A stretch of DNA of 64,000 nt from Saxibacter everestensis (GTDB lineage Bacteria; Actinomycetota; Actinomycetes; Actinomycetales; Brevibacteriaceae), in NCBI RefSeq assembly GCF_025787225.1, contig NZ_CP090958.1, positions 3,892,550 to 3,956,549 of the forward strand, read 5' to 3'. The translations under genes and the position numbers were made by a program. Of this stretch, positions 43,787 through 51,406 are shown piece after piece. How positions within the stretch are numbered: position 1 is the first letter of the stretch; the number at the start of each line of letters is the position of its first letter. The notes under the pieces are model-generated. The model did no database searches. It was not told the origin of the DNA and worked only from the letters and a program-made list of their open reading frames with translations.

Positions 43787-43866
43787 GCCGTGACGCTGGC
43801 GCGATCGCCTTCGGCTAGGCCGTGACGCTGTCGCGATCGCCTTCGGCTAGGCCGCGACGCTGCGCA
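43771..43866. repeat. 32-bp tandem repeat spanning two convergent gene ends
   Basis: Three copies of a 32-bp unit starting GATCGCCTTCGGCTAGGCCG lie at 43771, 43803 and 43835. The third has a few changes. Each copy carries CTAG, which reads TAG on both strands. Copy one gives the stop of the EamA gene (43784-43786), and copy three gives the stop of the PAP2 gene on the other strand (43847-43849). Confidence 0.92.
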
Positions 43867-44740
43867 GGGCGCTGATCGAATCCTGCGCCCTGCGTCGTCG
43901 GCGTTCCAGGTCGACGATGGCGTGCGTGGCAATCACCACGGCAGCCCAGGCCAGCGCGATGCAGATTCCAGCCAGCACATCCGTGGCCCAGTGATGGCCC
44001 AGAAATAACCGGCTCAGGCACATGCCCAGGGCAAATACAGTGCCGACGACGATGGTCAGGGTGCGGGCCAGCCGCGTCCGCTGCCAGCGGACCAGCAGAT
44101 ACACCGCGACTGCGGTGAGTGCTACCGCGTTCAGCGAGTGCCCGCTCGGAAATGAATAACCGTGTTCCAGCGGTGGGACGGCGAATTCGAAGTCCGGCCG
44201 CGACCGGGCGAAGGCGGTCTTGCCGAGGATTGTGATGGAGATCGTCCCGGCTGCGGTACATGCCACGGTGATCAGTGGGATCCAACTGCGCTGCAGAACG
44301 CTGATCAGGACTGCGGTGCAGCCGGCCAGAATCGTCATCCCGATCGAACCGCCGAGATTGGTGAATCCAGTAATGACGGCGTCCCGGCCCGGCGTGCGCT
44401 CGGCCAGTCCCCAATAAAGCACCGTGTGGTCGATCGGAAGCACCACGTCCGCCACGGCCACCATCCGGTACACGGCGAGCGCACCGACCGTGAACAGGAT
44501 GGCAGTCGACAGACCGAAAATCAGCGGTACCCGTCGGCGATGCGCCCGGCGGTTCACCGCTTGGCTGGCTGAGCCGCTCGCGGTTTCCGATGGCAGGCCG
44601 CTCCCGGTGTCGGGCAGCAGGTCGCTACCGGTGTCGGGGGCCGGGGCGCTCGCGATGCCGGAGGTCGGGCCGTCCGGCGAACTGACGAGATCAGTTCCCG
44701 ACGCTACTGGATCTGGCCCTCGGTCGTTCCTTTGTTCCAT
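43847..44740 (-). CDS. PAP2-family membrane phosphatase
   Basis: A 297-residue protein. A polar N-terminus of about 70 residues has short repeats (DTGSDLLPDTGSGLPSETA). Six hydrophobic helices follow, with the acid phosphatase motifs KTAFARSRPDFEF (KX6RP type), YSFPSGHSLNAVALTA (PSGH) and SRLFLGHHWATDVLAG (SRX5HX3D). It probably removes phosphate from undecaprenyl diphosphate or another lipid at the outer face. The last codons lie inside the third copy of the 32-bp repeat. No clear ribosome-binding site is seen. Confidence 0.88.
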   Translation of the reverse strand: MEQRNDRGPDPVASGTDLVSSPDGPTSGIASAPAPDTGSDLLPDTGSGLPSETASGSASQAVNRRAHRRRVPLIFGLSTAILFTVGALAVYRMVAVADVVLPIDHTVLYWGLAERTPGRDAVITGFTNLGGSIGMTILAGCTAVLISVLQRSWIPLITVACTAAGTISITILGKTAFARSRPDFEFAVPPLEHGYSFPSGHSLNAVALTAVAVYLLVRWQRTRLARTLTIVVGTVFALGMCLSRLFLGHHWATDVLAGICIALAWAAVVIATHAIVDLERRRRRAQDSISALRSVAA

Positions 44741-44816
44741 CCGGTCTGGATCCCTCTTCCGGCGGCAGACTAAACGTCCACGATATCGCCTGGCCCCGGC
44801 TGCCGCCGATTGGCAG

Positions 44817-45920
44817 CTAGATGCTGCCCGTTCCGAACGCCAGCCCGAGCAGGTAGGTTGCGGCGGCGGCTCCGTAACCGATGGCTAACTGGCGTAGTGC
44901 CCGCTTCAGCGGAGCAGCGCCGGAGAGCAGGCCGACAACCGCACCGGTGACCAGCAAAGCGATCCCGACGAGTGCCGCCGCAATGATGACGGCGGTGAAG
45001 CCCTGCGCGCCGAACAGGTAGGGGAGCACCGGTATCACGGCACCGGAGGCAAAGAAGCAGAAGCTTGAGACGGCAGCCTTCATGCCGGTGCCGATCGCTT
45101 CATGATCGTCCGCGGAGATGCCTTGCCGTGTGTCGGGCCGCGTTCCGGCCAGGCTGTTGTCGCGCAGCACCTCCGCCGCGTGCACTGCGGCGTCTTGTTC
45201 GGACATTCCACGGGCCCGGTAGATCAGGGTCAGTTCATTCGCGTCGACATCGAGATGTGGTAGCGCGGTGCGGGTCTCCGGGTTCGGCGTGGATGCCTCA
45301 AGTAGTTCGCGCTGCGAGCGCACCGAGACGAATTCGCCGGCGCCCATCGACAATGCGCCGGCGAGCAGACCGGCCAGCCCGGTGATCAGCACCGTCTGGT
45401 TGGAGACACCGCTTGCGCTGATACCGAGTACCAGTGCGAGGTTGCTGACCAATCCATCGTTCGCACCGAAGACTGCGGCGCGGAACGTTCCGGATAACCG
45501 GTTGCGTCCTCGGGTTGCCAGAGCGCGCACCACCTCTTCGTGGATGCGTTCGTCGGCAGCCATCGCCTCGGTGGCATCGGCGTCGTGATCGTACGGGGAA
45601 CGCGCCTCGGCACGCTGTGCGAGTGCGAGCACGAAGACCGACCCGAAGCGGCGAGCCAGGAAGCCGAGTAACCGGGTCCGGATGTCCCCTTTTCGGGGCT
45701 TGCCGATCTGGTCGCCGAGCAGTTCGCGCCAGTGCGCCTCATGCCGGCCTTCGGCTTCCGCCAGGGCGAGCAGGATGTTTCGCTCCTCGCCGGTGCGCCG
45801 TCCAGCCAGGTCTCGGTAGACAGCGGCTTCGGCGCGTTCATCGGCGAGGTATTGCCGCCAGCGACGGATGTCGGCCGGGCGCGCCTGTTGCCGGGACGGT
45901 TGTGGGCTGGGAGGTTTCAC
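44817..45920 (-). CDS. Ferritin-like/VIT fusion protein (MbfA-like)
   Basis: A 367-residue fusion. The N-terminal half (about 20-145) is a rubrerythrin-like four-helix domain with the metal ligands in RAEAAVYRDLAGR, EAEGRHEAHWREL and MAADERIHEEVV. The C-terminal half is a VIT1/CCC1 membrane domain with GTFRAAVFGANDGLVSNLAL and GALSMGAGEFVSVRSQRELL. Such proteins (MbfA) export iron or manganese and respond to peroxide. GTG 45920 is preceded by TTGGG only. A TACTTAAGTA palindrome lies upstream at 45937-45946, possibly regulatory. Confidence 0.87.
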   Translation of the reverse strand: MKPPSPQPSRQQARPADIRRWRQYLADERAEAAVYRDLAGRRTGEERNILLALAEAEGRHEAHWRELLGDQIGKPRKGDIRTRLLGFLARRFGSVFVLALAQRAEARSPYDHDADATEAMAADERIHEEVVRALATRGRNRLSGTFRAAVFGANDGLVSNLALVLGISASGVSNQTVLITGLAGLLAGALSMGAGEFVSVRSQRELLEASTPNPETRTALPHLDVDANELTLIYRARGMSEQDAAVHAAEVLRDNSLAGTRPDTRQGISADDHEAIGTGMKAAVSSFCFFASGAVIPVLPYLFGAQGFTAVIIAAALVGIALLVTGAVVGLLSGAAPLKRALRQLAIGYGAAAATYLLGLAFGTGSI

Positions 45921-45936
45921 TACCCAAATGTATCTA

Positions 45937-45946
45937 TACTTAAGTA
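45937..45946. promoter_or_regulatory. Palindrome upstream of MbfA-like gene
   Basis: TACTTAAGTA is a perfect 10-bp palindrome 17 bp before the GTG, in an A+T-rich patch. It may bind a metal or peroxide regulator; it does not match the iron-box consensus I know. Confidence 0.3.
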
Positions 45947-45980
45947 AGTATGCAACTGTTTAACTGCCCGCCCGGTGGTC

Positions 45981-46010
45981 GGTGTCGGTGTCGGTGCCGG
46001 TGTCGGTGCC
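45981..46010. repeat. Hexamer repeat GGTGTC/GGTGCC
   Basis: Five hexamer units in tandem, followed by GGTAGC variants. A low-complexity block between the MbfA-like and GlsB genes. Confidence 0.8.
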
Positions 46011-46045
46011 GGTAGCCGGTAGCTGGTGGCCATGGACATGACGAA

Positions 46046-46072
46046 GGCCGCGCAGTTTTCAGCTGCGCGGCC
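46046..46072 (-). terminator. Terminator hairpin after GlsB-like gene
   Basis: Perfect 10-bp arms (GGCCGCGCAG at 46046-46055, inverse at 46063-46072) with a 7-nt loop lie downstream of the minus-strand GlsB-like gene. Confidence 0.75.
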
Positions 46073-46121
46073 CCGGGTCGCTTTCGACGTCGTCGCCTCA
46101 GCGCGGCTGTCGAAGGGTCAA

Positions 46122-46403
46122 CTACCGTCGAGCGGTTTTGGCTGGCGCCGACCTGTTCTTGATAAAGCCCCAGACCACGAGGACTATCAGGGAGCCGACG
46201 AGGGCGAGCAGCCAGGTTTGCAGTGACCAGAACTCTTCCAGTCCAACGTTGAACAGCAGATTGCCGAGCAGTCCGCCCAGAAGGGCCCCGACAACGCCGA
46301 GGATCAGGGTGGAGAGCCACCCGCCGCCCTGCCTGCCCGGCAGAATCAGCTTTGCAATGGCGCCGATAATGAGGCCGAGGATGATGTAACCGAAGAAGCC
46401 CAT
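46122..46403 (-). CDS. GlsB/YeaQ/YmgE-family stress membrane protein
   Basis: About 93 residues with three hydrophobic helices. GYIILGLIIGAIAKLILPGRQGGG and the LGVVGALLGGLLGNLL glycine-rich second helix are family marks. ATG 46403 follows AAGGAG at 5 bp; GTG 46409 is too close to it. A 6-bp arm pair (ATCACT/AGTGAT) folds the ribosome-binding site into a small hairpin. Function unknown, linked to envelope stress in other bacteria. Confidence 0.85.
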   Translation of the reverse strand: MGFFGYIILGLIIGAIAKLILPGRQGGGWLSTLILGVVGALLGGLLGNLLFNVGLEEFWSLQTWLLALVGSLIVLVVWGFIKNRSAPAKTARR

Positions 46404-46883
46404 GATCACTCCTTAAGTGATTCTTTTAAACTTCGCGATCCGTTTGGCAAACGTATGTCTGCCTCTTCTGACGCTACTCCGACCTAAGTAAAGTTATGCC
46501 GACGGGACAGTAATTTATTGGTAACGAACCCACCAACCTCCGCCCGCCACGAGTGGCCGACGCTGCTCGATTGAACGCCTGATGCGGCTCTGATGTCCGG
46601 GTCGGTAACCGAGTCTGGCCGGTGCGGCGAGCCGCGCGGCGTCGTTTGACCCCGAGGAAGTCGGTCCGAACCGGCATCGAAGGCGGGCCGAGGCGGCGGA
46701 TTCCGTGACTTTGCGGCAAATTTCAGCCGATTTCCCATTTTGGCTTTTGTCGAGGGCGACACTGGGCTATGCTCGTGAGTGGGTCTGTTGTGGTCTCGCT
46801 TTGTTCATCCGGGAACGAGTGGCTTGCACTGCGGCCTGTACCCCCGACAGTCGGGGGTAAGTATTTGTTCCTGGAGGAACGTC
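46404..46883. other. Divergent intergenic region and cold-shock leader
   Basis: 480 bp between the GlsB-like and cold-shock genes with no protein gene I can support. A TATGCT box at 46768-46773 could be the -10 of the cold-shock promoter, leaving a leader of about 100 nt. The hairpin ACCCCCGA-loop-TCGGGGGT at 46840-46858 lies 15 bp before its GGAGG. Confidence 0.6.
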
Positions 46884-47087
46884 ATCGCTACTGGCACTGT
46901 AAAATGGTTTAACGCTGAAAAGGGCTTTGGATTCATCGCCCCCGACGACGGTGGCCCCGATGTGTTCGCACACTTCTCGGCTATCGCCTCTTCCGGCTAC
47001 CGCTCACTGGACGAAAACCAGAAGGTGGAGTTCGAGATCACCCAGGGCCAGAAGGGCCCTCAGGCGGAAGACATTCGCCCGCTGTAA
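46884..47087 (+). CDS. cspA: Cold-shock protein, apparent AUC start
   Basis: 67 residues if counted from codon 46884, the normal CspA length. [26 protein letters not shown] and the GPQAEDI end are the family marks (RNP1 KGFGFI, RNP2 VFAHF). GGAGG at 46873-46877 lies 6 bp before an ATC codon at the place where the family starts; no ATG, GTG or TTG is in frame nearby. The nearest in-frame start, GTG 46779, would add about 35 unrelated residues. So initiation at AUC, or a sequence error, is likely. An 18-bp terminator follows. Confidence 0.88.
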   Translation: MATGTVKWFNAEKGFGFIAPDDGGPDVFAHFSAIASSGYRSLDENQKVEFEITQGQKGPQAEDIRPL

Positions 47088-47129
47088 CTAGTGGCCCCAA
47101 AAGCTGCTGTTAGTCAACGTTAGTTGGCA

Positions 47130-47168
47130 AAAGAACTCCCCGTCGCTCTAAGCGGCGGGGAGTTCTTT
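47130..47168. terminator. Strong terminator after cold-shock gene
   Basis: Arms at 47130-47147 and 47151-47168 pair over 18 bp with one G-T pair, closing a 3-nt loop, with A and T runs at the foot. Between convergent genes; likely bidirectional. Confidence 0.9.
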
Positions 47169-47200
47169 GTGTTCGCCCGGTTCAGTCCTTGCGGCTGAGA

Positions 47201-47467
47201 TCAGTTCTTGCGGGTTCGTTCCCGCACTCGCTCGGTCAGCTCGCGCCACGGGCCCTGCAGGTCCTGCTCGGGTACCCGAGCCTCGTGTTCGGCCGCGACG
47301 ATCAGATAGAGATACCGATCGGGTTGAGGCGAATCCGGCGTATGGTCCCATGGACACGAATCAACCAGTTGGCGCCAGTCGTCGAGTTCATCGTCGTCGG
47401 TTATCTCAATCGACCAGCGCTGGGTCATCCCGGTGACCCCGCCGGTGCGCGTCACGGTAATCTTCAT
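47201..47467 (-). CDS. Emfourin-like protealysin inhibitor
   Basis: About 88 residues. MKITVTRTGGVTGMTQRWSI then DDWRQLVDSCPWD and RYLYLIVAAE match emfourins, small inhibitors of protealysin-type M4 proteases. ATG 47467 overlaps the protease gene stop (ATGA), so the protease and inhibitor are made together. It probably keeps the protease inactive in the cytoplasm. Confidence 0.82.
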   Translation of the reverse strand: MKITVTRTGGVTGMTQRWSIEITDDDELDDWRQLVDSCPWDHTPDSPQPDRYLYLIVAAEHEARVPEQDLQGPWRELTERVRERTRKN

Positions 47468-48519
47468 GATTCCTCCCCGATGCCGACCTGTTGCCAGGCC
47501 GAACGCAGAGCCGTAACTTCCCTGGCTGACTCGCCGAAACGGTTGACCGCGGCGGAAACTGTTTCGGCGGAAAAGCGGGAAAAATCTGCATCGACTGGGA
47601 GCGAGTCGCCGGAGATCGTGTCGTACCAGACCTGACCGGCCGGCCCCCATCCGTAGCCGCCAAGAGCGGTTGCGAAAATGTAGAAGGCGCGGTTCGGGAT
47701 GCCGGAATTCAGGTGCACCCCGCCGTTGTCCTCCTCGGTCTCGATGAAATCGTCCATATGCGCGGGTTGCGGATCTTTGCCAAGCACATCGTCGTCGTAC
47801 GCCGTGCCCGGCGCGGACATCGAGCGCAGCGCGACTCCGGTGACCGCAGAGGTGAACAGACCCTCGCCGATCAGCCAGCTTGCCTCGGCGACGCTCTGCT
47901 TCCGGTGGTGCTGCTCGACCAGGGCGCCGAACACGTCGGATACCGACTCGTTGAGTGATCCGGACTGACCCTGGTAGGTCAGATTCGAGCTGTGCTGGGT
48001 GACTCCATGGCTGAGTTCGTGGCCAATTACGCTGAGGGAAGAGGTGAAACGATTGAACACCTCGCCGTCCCCGTCGCCGAAAACCATCTGGCTGCCGTCC
48101 CAGAAAGCATTATCGTATTCCTGGCCGTAATGAACCGTGGCGAGCAACGGCATCCCCCGGTCGTCGATCGATGACCGGCCGTAGGCATCGGCGAACAGAT
48201 CATACGTCGCACCGAGACCGTCATAGGCCTCGTCCACCGCGAAATCCCCAGTGAAACCCTCGCCCTCCACCCTGACTGTCCGTCCTGGCAGTTCCTCGCG
48301 GCCGTCCGCGGTTGAAATTCTCCGGTCCGGTCCGGACGGAGCCGACGTTACTGCCGCCTGCCGCGTCACGCGTGCAGGTACGGACTCGAATCGTGCGGCC
48401 CGGAATGGCTCGTCGTTGAGTAATGACCTCCGCGCCGCCCGGGCAGCAATTGCGACTTTGTCCTGGCCGGCATCGGCAAGCGCGGTCAGAAGGTACGGCG
48501 GAACGATGGAGTTACGCAT
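47464..48519 (-). CDS. Protealysin-like M4 metallopeptidase
   Basis: A 351-residue zinc protease. A short propeptide of about 55 residues (IVPPYLLTALADAG) takes the place of a signal peptide, as in protealysin. The zinc motif VIGHELSHGVTQHSS and NESVSDVFGALVEQ (third ligand Glu) are intact, and the late HLNSGIPNRAFYI is the active-site His segment. It is coupled to an emfourin gene. The substrate is unknown. Confidence 0.9.
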   Translation of the reverse strand: MRNSIVPPYLLTALADAGQDKVAIAARAARRSLLNDEPFRAARFESVPARVTRQAAVTSAPSGPDRRISTADGREELPGRTVRVEGEGFTGDFAVDEAYDGLGATYDLFADAYGRSSIDDRGMPLLATVHYGQEYDNAFWDGSQMVFGDGDGEVFNRFTSSLSVIGHELSHGVTQHSSNLTYQGQSGSLNESVSDVFGALVEQHHRKQSVAEASWLIGEGLFTSAVTGVALRSMSAPGTAYDDDVLGKDPQPAHMDDFIETEEDNGGVHLNSGIPNRAFYIFATALGGYGWGPAGQVWYDTISGDSLPVDADFSRFSAETVSAAVNRFGESAREVTALRSAWQQVGIGEES

Positions 48520-48601
48520 GGGGTAAGCCTGTCACATCACCCGGCTGACTGTCGTGCGTTCCACGAGCGATTTGGCTCGCGTTCCACGCACACGCTCGGC
48601 T

Positions 48602-49366
48602 TCAGCTGCCAAGCGGTTCCCGGTCGAACTGCCCGAACAGCCAGGAAACATCGCCGGCGACCTCCCGCGGGGCTGCGGCCCTGGTAAAGACAACCGCTGG
48701 CCCGGAGGCATTCGACACTGCCTTGCCCGCTACTGCCGCTTGCACGTTTACGATCCGGTCGTCCTGAGCCACATCGGCCTGCACCCGCAGGTGGGTTCCC
48801 TCCCGCAGGCCGAGCACCGGGATATCGTTCTCCTCCAGGTATTCGGACAGGCGGGTTTCCCGGCTCTCGCCGGCATGGGTGCTGGACGGGTCGGCGTCCA
48901 GAAAATGCGGATTGATCTGGAAGGGAACCAGGCCGAGTGTTTCGAAGCTCGGCGGTTCGACGATCGGCATGTCGTTCGTGGTCCGTAGTGTTGGCGCAGC
49001 GATGTTCGTACCGGCGCTTGCGCCGATATAGCGCGTGGTGCCGCTCCGCACCGCCAGGCGGAGCGCGGCCAGCAAAGCCGTTTCCTGGAGTGTTTTGGTA
49101 AGCCGGAATGTGTTGCCGCCGCCGACGAAGACGGCTTCAGCCTCCGCAAGTGCCGCCGCAGGGTCGGGAGCGTCGTGGATCCCGCGCACGGATGTGAAGG
49201 GCAATGCTTCCTGCACCGTCCGGGTGTAGCCGTCGTGGTCGGCCAGCGCGAACGGAATGAAGAGCAGTTCCGGAATGCCGGCGAGAAAATCCTCGACGAG
49301 TGCCTTGGCGTGCCCAAGGTAGTCGTCTCCCTTGTTGGTTGAGTTCGAGAGCAGCAGAAGTTCCAA
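48602..49366 (-). CDS. pepE: Peptidase E-like serine peptidase (S51)
   Basis: A 254-residue peptidase. MELLLLSNSTNKGDDYLGHA, AVFVGGGNTFRL and YIGASAGTNIAA (nucleophile Ser in GASAG) are the S51 marks; the Glu/Asp and His lie in the later half (QINPHFLDAD). It splits dipeptides with N-terminal Asp. TTG 49366 is the start, with AAGGA about 9 bp upstream. It stands between a protease pair and an IclR gene. Confidence 0.87.
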   Translation of the reverse strand: MELLLLSNSTNKGDDYLGHAKALVEDFLAGIPELLFIPFALADHDGYTRTVQEALPFTSVRGIHDAPDPAAALAEAEAVFVGGGNTFRLTKTLQETALLAALRLAVRSGTTRYIGASAGTNIAAPTLRTTNDMPIVEPPSFETLGLVPFQINPHFLDADPSSTHAGESRETRLSEYLEENDIPVLGLREGTHLRVQADVAQDDRIVNVQAAVAGKAVSNASGPAVVFTRAAAPREVAGDVSWLFGQFDREPLGS

Positions 49367-49404
49367 AGTCGGTGTCCTTAGTTGATGGTCGTTGGCTGAC
49401 GGTT

Positions 49405-50226
49405 CTAGCGACGGCGTTTGGCCGGTATTTTCTGCAGGAGTGGGCCGGTCAGTCGCCGTTCTATTTGCTCGGCGGTGTCCCGAAGTGCGCTCAGGTTCGA
49501 CGTCGGTTCACCAAGGACCTCCTCGGCGCCACCAAGGCTTACGCTGCCGAATATCTCGCCGTGCAACCGTAGCGGAACGGCCAGAGTAGCCACGCCGGCG
49601 TCGTATTCACCCACGGTGAAGCAGTAGTCCTGTTGCCGTGTCTGCTGGAACTGTTCCTCAAGTTCGTCGGCTTCGACTACAGTCCGATCGGTGAACCGTG
49701 CCATCGGCCGGCCGCGAAACAGCCGAACCCGTTCCTCATCCGAAATGAACGCAAAGTATGCCTTGCTGGTTGCCCCCGCGTGCGCCGGATATAGTTCGCC
49801 AACGAGCGGGTAGTAACGCAGCGGACCCGTCGGCCCGTCGACAGCGGCCACGCATCGCATATGGAAGTTGTCCGGGACGGCGAGCAAAGCGCTCGCGCGG
49901 CTCAGTGCGCTTAGTTCCGCCAGCAATGGCTCGACCATGACCCGCAGCGAACCGGACCTGTCCCAGATCCGGCCAAGCTGCATAGCGGCGGGCCCGATCC
50001 GATATCGCCGGGTGCTGCTATCGCCGACCAGGAAGCCCCGGTGGGCAAGAGTCGCCAGCACTCGCTGGGCGATCGATTTATCCCAGCCGAACTCGGCGGC
50101 AACCTCGGTGACACCCCACTCGTGCCGGTTCCGGTCGAATCCGAGCAGGACCAGCAGCGCGCGATCGGCGGTCTGCAGCAGGCCTGGCGGCGTGGCTCGA
50201 TCGGTTCCGAATCCCTGACTAGTCAT
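49405..50226 (-). CDS. IclR-family regulator
   Basis: A 273-residue regulator. The winged helix (about 18-80) has LQTADRALLVLLGF, VTEVAAEFGWDKSIAQRVLA and GFLVGDSSTRRYRIG. The C-terminal effector domain (about 95-265) has RCVAAVDGPTGPLRYYPLVG and AVPLRLHGEIFGSVSLGG. It is divergent from the DUF1177 operon and probably controls it in response to the imported compound. The 219-bp gap between them holds the promoters. Confidence 0.88.
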   Translation of the reverse strand: MTSQGFGTDRATPPGLLQTADRALLVLLGFDRNRHEWGVTEVAAEFGWDKSIAQRVLATLAHRGFLVGDSSTRRYRIGPAAMQLGRIWDRSGSLRVMVEPLLAELSALSRASALLAVPDNFHMRCVAAVDGPTGPLRYYPLVGELYPAHAGATSKAYFAFISDEERVRLFRGRPMARFTDRTVVEADELEEQFQQTRQQDYCFTVGEYDAGVATLAVPLRLHGEIFGSVSLGGAEEVLGEPTSNLSALRDTAEQIERRLTGPLLQKIPAKRRR

Positions 50227-50445
50227 CTTTGCCTTCCAGATGAGTTGTGAATAACGGGAAAGTGTTGCTAATTAAGGTATCAACCTCACACGCTGGAACC
50301 AACAGCACCTACAAAAGTCCCACCGTGGCGGCGTTACCGCGCCGGACTTTTCGGTGCGAAGCCAGAAGAATTGCCAACCGCCCCTACCGTGTCGGCCCCT
50401 GTCCCGAGACGGTAAGCGGAGGCTCGCCCAGCCAGAGAGATACAG

Positions 50446-51402
50446 ATGCTCAATCACGTCATCGCAATTTCAGATCTGCTCGACAACCCGTCCGTCGACG
50501 GTCACGCAGTAGCCGATCACCTCGCCGGCCTGGCCGGCGGAACCGGAATCAAGCCCGAAGTTTCAACTGTTACCGGAGATCGGGGCAGCACGGATTTCGT
50601 CAAGGTCGTTGTGCCGGGAACATCCGGCAAGACGGCGGGCGGCGCCGCGCCGACGCTCGGGGTGATCGGGCGGCTCGGTGGCATTGGCGCCAGGCCGGAG
50701 ATCGTCGGACTGGTTTCCGATGCCGACGGCGCAGTTTCGGCCCTATCGGTTGCCGCAAAGCTGCTGGTGATGGCGGCCAGAGGCGACCGGCTGGCCGGTG
50801 ATGTGATTGTGGCGACGCACGTGTGTCCCGACGCACCGACGTTGCCGCATGAACCTGTGCCGTTCATGGATTCCCCCGTGGACATCGCCACTATGAATGC
50901 CTATGAAGTCGGTGATGACATGGATGCGGTGTTGTCCATCGACACCACCAAGGGCAACCGGGTGGTCAATCACCGCGGAATAGCGTTGTCTCCGACGGTG
51001 AAAGAAGGCTACATTCTGCGGGTCAGCGAAGACTTGCTCAGCGTGTTGGCGACCGTGACTGGCGAATTGCCGGTTACCTACCCGATTACGATTCAGGACA
51101 TCACGCCGTACGGCAACGGAGCACACCACCTGAACTCAATCCTTCAGCCGGCGACGGCCACGACCGCTCCGGTGGTCGGCCTGGCCATTACCGCGGCGAG
51201 CGCGGTAGCAGGATGCGCGACCGGTGCGAGTCACGAGGCCGACATCGCCGCCGCAGCGCGTTTCGGTCTTGAAACGGCGAAGGCATTCGGCGACGGCACC
51301 CTGCACTTCCACGACCAAACGGAATTCCGGCATCTGGTCTCGCTGTACGGATCGCTTGCACATTTTCAGACCCTCGGCATGCAAAGAAGCGGCAAGGAGT
51401 AA
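50446..51402 (+). CDS. DUF1177 protein
   Basis: A 318-residue protein. LLDNPSVDGHAVADHLAG, VGLVSDADGAVSALSVAAKL, VIVATHVCPDAPTLPHEPVP and VAGCATGASHEADIAAAARF are characteristic DUF1177 stretches. The His, Cys and Asp residues in HVCPDAPTLPHEP and GASHE look like possible metal ligands. Function unknown, cytoplasmic. It is the first gene of an operon with an NCS1 permease and an M20 peptidase, so it may act on a nitrogen compound. Confidence 0.8.
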   Translation: MLNHVIAISDLLDNPSVDGHAVADHLAGLAGGTGIKPEVSTVTGDRGSTDFVKVVVPGTSGKTAGGAAPTLGVIGRLGGIGARPEIVGLVSDADGAVSALSVAAKLLVMAARGDRLAGDVIVATHVCPDAPTLPHEPVPFMDSPVDIATMNAYEVGDDMDAVLSIDTTKGNRVVNHRGIALSPTVKEGYILRVSEDLLSVLATVTGELPVTYPITIQDITPYGNGAHHLNSILQPATATTAPVVGLAITAASAVAGCATGASHEADIAAAARFGLETAKAFGDGTLHFHDQTEFRHLVSLYGSLAHFQTLGMQRSGKE

Positions 51403-51406
51403 CACC

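Noticed and set aside
46474-46762. Two small open frames in the GlsB/cold-shock gap
   Set aside because: Arg/Pro-rich products, no ribosome-binding sites, no family likeness.
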